NCBI GenBank assembly: GCA_016763875.1
Contig: JAESSZ010000215.1
Span: 1 to 8,623, forward strand
Length of the DNA stretch: 8,623 nucleotides
Origin: Nannocystaceae bacterium
Lineage (GTDB): Bacteria; Myxococcota_A; Polyangia; Nannocystales; Nannocystaceae
Reading direction: 5' to 3'
Of this stretch, positions 5,855 through 8,623 are shown in pieces (the stretch's first letter is position 1; the number at the start of each line of letters is the position of its first letter). A model generated the notes under the pieces. The model made no database searches. It had not been told where the DNA came from and worked only from the letters and a program-made list of their open reading frames with translations. The translations under genes and the position numbers were made by a program.

Positions 5855-7444
5855 GTGCGGGGAGTCGAATACGTCGCGGGGGCCATCGCGATGGTGTGCG
5901 CATGCACCACCGCGCCCGCCTTCGTGTGCTCGGACGACTCGCAGTGTGGCGAAGGTGGCGTCTGCGAAACAACCGGCTTCTGCTCGTTTCTCGACCCCGA
6001 CTGCGAGTCTGGCCGACGCTACGAACCGAAGGCAGGTGGAGGTTACGAATCACACTGCGTGCTGCCGATGCCAGGCACCACGACGGTCGACTCGACGACA
6101 CAAGACGGCAGCGAGATCAGTAGCGAAGACGAAGGCGTCGACACGACCGGCACCGATACCGGACCGGACACCACGACAGACGATCCGGACGGGCCCAGCA
6201 TCACCGTGGACTCGAGCCTGCGCTTTCAGACCATGGACGGGATGGGCATCCAGGTTTGGGACTACGCGATCGCGAGTGAAAACAACTGGAACTGGCGAGC
6301 TGCGGTACCCGCCTTCGACGATGTCGATCTCCACTACGCCCAGCTCATCACCCTGTTCTTCGAGTGGGAGCCGAACAACGATAACGACGATCCTCTTTCG
6401 GCGTCGGTCGACGCGTTTGATCCGAGCGGCCTCATCGCCAGCGAGGACATTCCGATGGCCCTGTTCTTGTCGGATCGGGGATACGAGGTCAGCATCCAAA
6501 AGGTACTGATGCCGGCATGGATGCGAGAAGACGGCTATGAGGTTCCCCCCGGGAAGTACTCGGAGTTCGCGGAGTCGGTGCTGACGCACCAGATCTATCT
6601 GGAGACGGCGGGCGTGCCACAAGAATTCGTCGAGATATCGATGGTCGGTGGAGAAACTGACGTATTCGCCAACCCGGCCGACGCAGCCGAAGTCGCGCGG
6701 ATGATGTTGGCGTCGATGGAGTCCTTTTCCATCAACCGCCGTCTGATCACACCGTCCGTACCAGGAGCACTCGCCGATGAGTGGTTCGATCCATGGTTCG
6801 CCGACGCGGCGCTCGCGGACGCGACCATCGCGATCAGCGTGCGCGGCGTGGCGACTCAGGACGCAGCCGACTTCGAGAGCGTGGCTGCCTGGTCCGAGGT
6901 GACCGGAAAACCGGTCTGGGCCTACGACAACTGGTACTGCGGCGCCGACCAGGGCTGCCCCGCCGCCCCCGCAGAAGACTCAACGACGTGGGCCACCGCG
7001 TGGGAGATGGCCCAGCAGAACTGGCGCCTCATGGTGCACGCCAACGCCTCGCGCATCTACCACGCAGCAATGGTCGGTTCTCAGTCGAGCATCGTGCCGG
7101 AGACGGGCGAAAAAAACCCAACGTTCTTCGTGCTCGAGCACTTTGCCAACTGGATTCCCCCCGGCTCGGTACGCGTGCAGGCCACATCAAACGTGCCAGA
7201 CGTGTGGCCGGTGGTCGTCGAACGAACGGACGGCACGATGTCTCTCATCGTCCTCAATACCGGGTTCGTCGACACCGAGATCGAGCTGCGTCTGCCGTCG
7301 AGTGACATCGGCATCGTGACGCCGCCGGTCCAGAGCATCGCGGGCCAGTACGTGAGCGAGGCCTCGTATGAGGTAGTCGACGGCACAATCAGCCTGCCGC
7401 TACCGGTCAACAGCCTCACGAGCCTCCACTTCGCGCACGACTGA
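5855..7444 (+). CDS. GH30-like surface lipoprotein
   Basis: A 529-residue exported protein. A short hydrophobic start (4-17) leads to VCAC, with C17 the likely lipidated cysteine. A cysteine-rich module follows (C25, 31, 37, 43, 50, 68; CSDDSQC...GVC...GFCSF), of a kind I associate with Nannocystis-type lipoproteins, then a Thr/Asp linker (about 74-114). The remainder resembles glycoside hydrolase family 30: RFQTMDGMGIQVW (123-135), PAWMREDG (220-227), EISMVGGETD (260-269), KPVWAYDNW (352-360) and a C-terminal beta domain with HFANWIPPGSVRVQATSN (429-446) and SLPLPVNSLTSLHF. GH30 enzymes cut xylan or other glycans using two glutamates about 90 residues apart. E267 fits the acid/base, but the nucleophile position seems to be D358. 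Activity is therefore doubtful and carbohydrate binding is possible. The GTG start at 5855 is the only one giving a signal peptide (the frame opens after a stop at 5792); no well-spaced ribosome site is seen, and it overlaps the hxlR remnant's second frame. Confidence 0.85.
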   Translation: MRGVEYVAGAIAMVCACTTAPAFVCSDDSQCGEGGVCETTGFCSFLDPDCESGRRYEPKAGGGYESHCVLPMPGTTTVDSTTQDGSEISSEDEGVDTTGTDTGPDTTTDDPDGPSITVDSSLRFQTMDGMGIQVWDYAIASENNWNWRAAVPAFDDVDLHYAQLITLFFEWEPNNDNDDPLSASVDAFDPSGLIASEDIPMALFLSDRGYEVSIQKVLMPAWMREDGYEVPPGKYSEFAESVLTHQIYLETAGVPQEFVEISMVGGETDVFANPADAAEVARMMLASMESFSINRRLITPSVPGALADEWFDPWFADAALADATIAISVRGVATQDAADFESVAAWSEVTGKPVWAYDNWYCGADQGCPAAPAEDSTTWATAWEMAQQNWRLMVHANASRIYHAAMVGSQSSIVPETGEKNPTFFVLEHFANWIPPGSVRVQATSNVPDVWPVVVERTDGTMSLIVLNTGFVDTEIELRLPSSDIGIVTPPVQSIAGQYVSEASYEVVDGTISLPLPVNSLTSLHFAHD

Positions 7445-7470
7445 CTCCCATATCAAGGCGCTTTCGGACC

Positions 7471-7493
7471 CGCGCGCGCGTACACTCAAGCGC
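7471..7493 (+). promoter_or_regulatory. Candidate -10 box for the right-edge lipoprotein gene
   Basis: TACACT (7481-7486) ends 7 bases before the GTG at 7494, so transcription could start at or next to the start codon and give a leaderless message. An alternating purine-pyrimidine tract, (CG)5 then TACAC, precedes and overlaps it. No clear -35 is visible. The gene may instead be co-transcribed with the GH30-like gene, which ends only 49 bases upstream of the GTG. Confidence 0.25.
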
Positions 7494-8623
7494 GTGTTCC
7501 GAGCCGCCAGCGTGTTGGCGTGTGCGCTGCTTCTAAGCGCCGCGGGCTGCGGTAAGGCCGACCCGAACACGGCAGCCACCAGCGGTATCGATCGCACCCC
7601 CGCGCCGAACACCGCACGCCGCGACGCCCAAACCCTATCGGCCCTGGCTTCGTTTGGCGACAACGGAGCACTACTTGTTGTGGTGCGCCCGGACGCGTGG
7701 CCAAGGATACGAAGCGTGTTGATGCCGCTCCTTTCCGGGATCGACTTACCCGCGTCGCTGGACCCCAAGCACGCGCGGTCCCCGGACGAGCTGGCAGGCC
7801 TCATACTCGCCTCGCTTGGTGTCACCACCCAACGCGTGCCGCGAATCACGGGTTGGGACGGCGACCGCCCGGTCACGGCATCGTTGTTCGAAGCGGGAGT
7901 TGAGGGGCCAGTGGGCGGCCTGACCCCCGCCCTCATCGGCGAGGCTTCGCTACCGACGATCCGTCACCAGATCCTGGTACCGGCGACAGACACCGCTGCC
8001 CTCGTTGGATCGTTGGCACGACTGGTCGAGGCTTTTGGGGCACCGTGGCCGGACCTGGTCGACGGGACCCCCGGAGCCAAGGCCGTGCGCGTCGGCAAGT
8101 TGGCGATCGCCATCGTGCCCGAGCAACATCGCGTTCGCATCGTGCTCGTCCATCCAATCGCGCGCGACAGCGACCTTGCGGTCGCGCGAGCCCGCCTCGC
8201 AACGAGCACCGTGGATCTGCCGAAGTCAGAGGCGATGGGGCTACTCATTAGCCGCGACAACTTCATTGGCGCACTGGTCCGTCCGTGGCGCCTACGCGAA
8301 ATCAGCGTGCGGCTCGGCGCACGAATCGTCCGCTCTGCGCTTGGCGTGTCACGGACCAATCAAGCGACGATGCGCGCGCATGGAGCCCGTGCATTGCTCG
8401 TCTCGGAGCTGGCAATGAGTGACGCGGGCGCGGACTTCGACGAAAGCGCCGTCGCGATTCGTGTCGTCGATGGCGTCATTCACCTTCGAATGGTGTCTCA
8501 GTTGACCGTGCACGGGGCCGCCGTCGCCGACGCTGCCCACAACGGGGCGGGCGGGCCCTTCACCACCAAAGCGCTCGCTCCGTGGCTGCAGGCGTACCTT
8601 GGCGCCGACCTCAGCGGTCTCGC
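7494..8623 (+). CDS. Lipoprotein of unknown function (partial, runs off right edge)
   Basis: An open frame from GTG 7494 to the end of the window with no stop: 376 complete codons plus two bases. The signal peptide (1-18) has a good lipobox, SAAGC, with lipidated C19. A Thr/Asn/Pro-rich spacer follows, then a mature domain starting about residue 44. There, strand-helix patterns such as GALLVVVRPDAWPRIRSVLMPLLS, WDGDRPVTASLFEAG and TIRHQILVPATDTAALVGSLARLVEAF alternate. A later stretch, MGLLISRDNFIGALVRPWRLREI, is faintly similar to the first, hinting at a two-lobe fold. The layout resembles uncharacterised myxobacterial lipoproteins, but I cannot assign a function. C19 is the only cysteine in the mature part seen. 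The GTG is chosen because it places a proper signal peptide first; in the same frame upstream, back into the end of the GH30-like gene, I saw no ATG, GTG or TTG. No Shine-Dalgarno is visible. Confidence 0.87.
   Translation, partial: MFRAASVLACALLLSAAGCGKADPNTAATSGIDRTPAPNTARRDAQTLSALASFGDNGALLVVVRPDAWPRIRSVLMPLLSGIDLPASLDPKHARSPDELAGLILASLGVTTQRVPRITGWDGDRPVTASLFEAGVEGPVGGLTPALIGEASLPTIRHQILVPATDTAALVGSLARLVEAFGAPWPDLVDGTPGAKAVRVGKLAIAIVPEQHRVRIVLVHPIARDSDLAVARARLATSTVDLPKSEAMGLLISRDNFIGALVRPWRLREISVRLGARIVRSALGVSRTNQATMRAHGARALLVSELAMSDAGADFDESAVAIRVVDGVIHLRMVSQLTVHGAAVADAAHNGAGGPFTTKALAPWLQAYLGADLSGL

Noticed and set aside
6050..6622. 190-residue minus-strand frame within the GH30-like gene
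   Set aside because: No domain or start signal; the plus-strand frame has clear family motifs.
1..8623. CRISPR arrays, tRNA or rRNA genes, insertion sequences
   Set aside because: No regularly spaced repeats, cloverleaf-like segments, transposase motifs or flanking terminal repeats were seen.

Overview
The window (about 60-65 % GC by eye, dense genes) looks like a myxobacterial chromosome, most likely from the Nannocystis/Plesiocystis/Enhygromyxa side of the group. This is inferred from family style: a TPR-tailed Ser/Thr kinase of the type expanded in myxobacteria, several lipoproteins with long Thr/Ser/Asp linkers, and an N-terminal cysteine-rich module (CSDD..C...GVC...GFCSF) that I associate with lipoproteins of that suborder. 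No rRNA, tRNA, CRISPR array or insertion sequence was seen.

Layout, left to right. Positions 1-181 hold a possible remnant of a histidine-phosphatase gene and a GC-rich hairpin that could end the kinase transcript. A membrane-anchored Ser/Thr kinase with a C-terminal TPR region (182-2575, minus) diverges from an ECF-type sigma factor (2603-3163, plus), with only 27 bp between the two start codons. The centre of that gap is a GTATAC palindrome that could serve as back-to-back -10 boxes. Convergent with the sigma gene is a secreted SUMF1/formylglycine-generating-enzyme-like lipoprotein (3204-4358, minus) that lacks the catalytic cysteines. After a 157-bp divergent spacer comes a cysteine-free membrane-anchored protein with propeller-like strands (4516-5547, plus). 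It abuts a decayed HxlR-type regulator (about 5556-5851). Next is a GH30-like cell-surface lipoprotein (5855-7444, plus), then a lipoprotein gene that runs off the right edge (7494-8623, plus).

How the genes may work together. The kinase and sigma factor form a plausible signalling pair: a sensor kinase with a large extracytoplasmic TPR domain beside an ECF sigma factor and no anti-sigma gene in view. The remaining genes encode exported or surface proteins (two complete lipoproteins, one partial lipoprotein and one membrane-anchored protein). Whether the sigma factor controls any of them cannot be told from the sequence. Two of the surface proteins resemble enzymes but appear to lack a key catalytic residue, so binding or structural roles should be considered.
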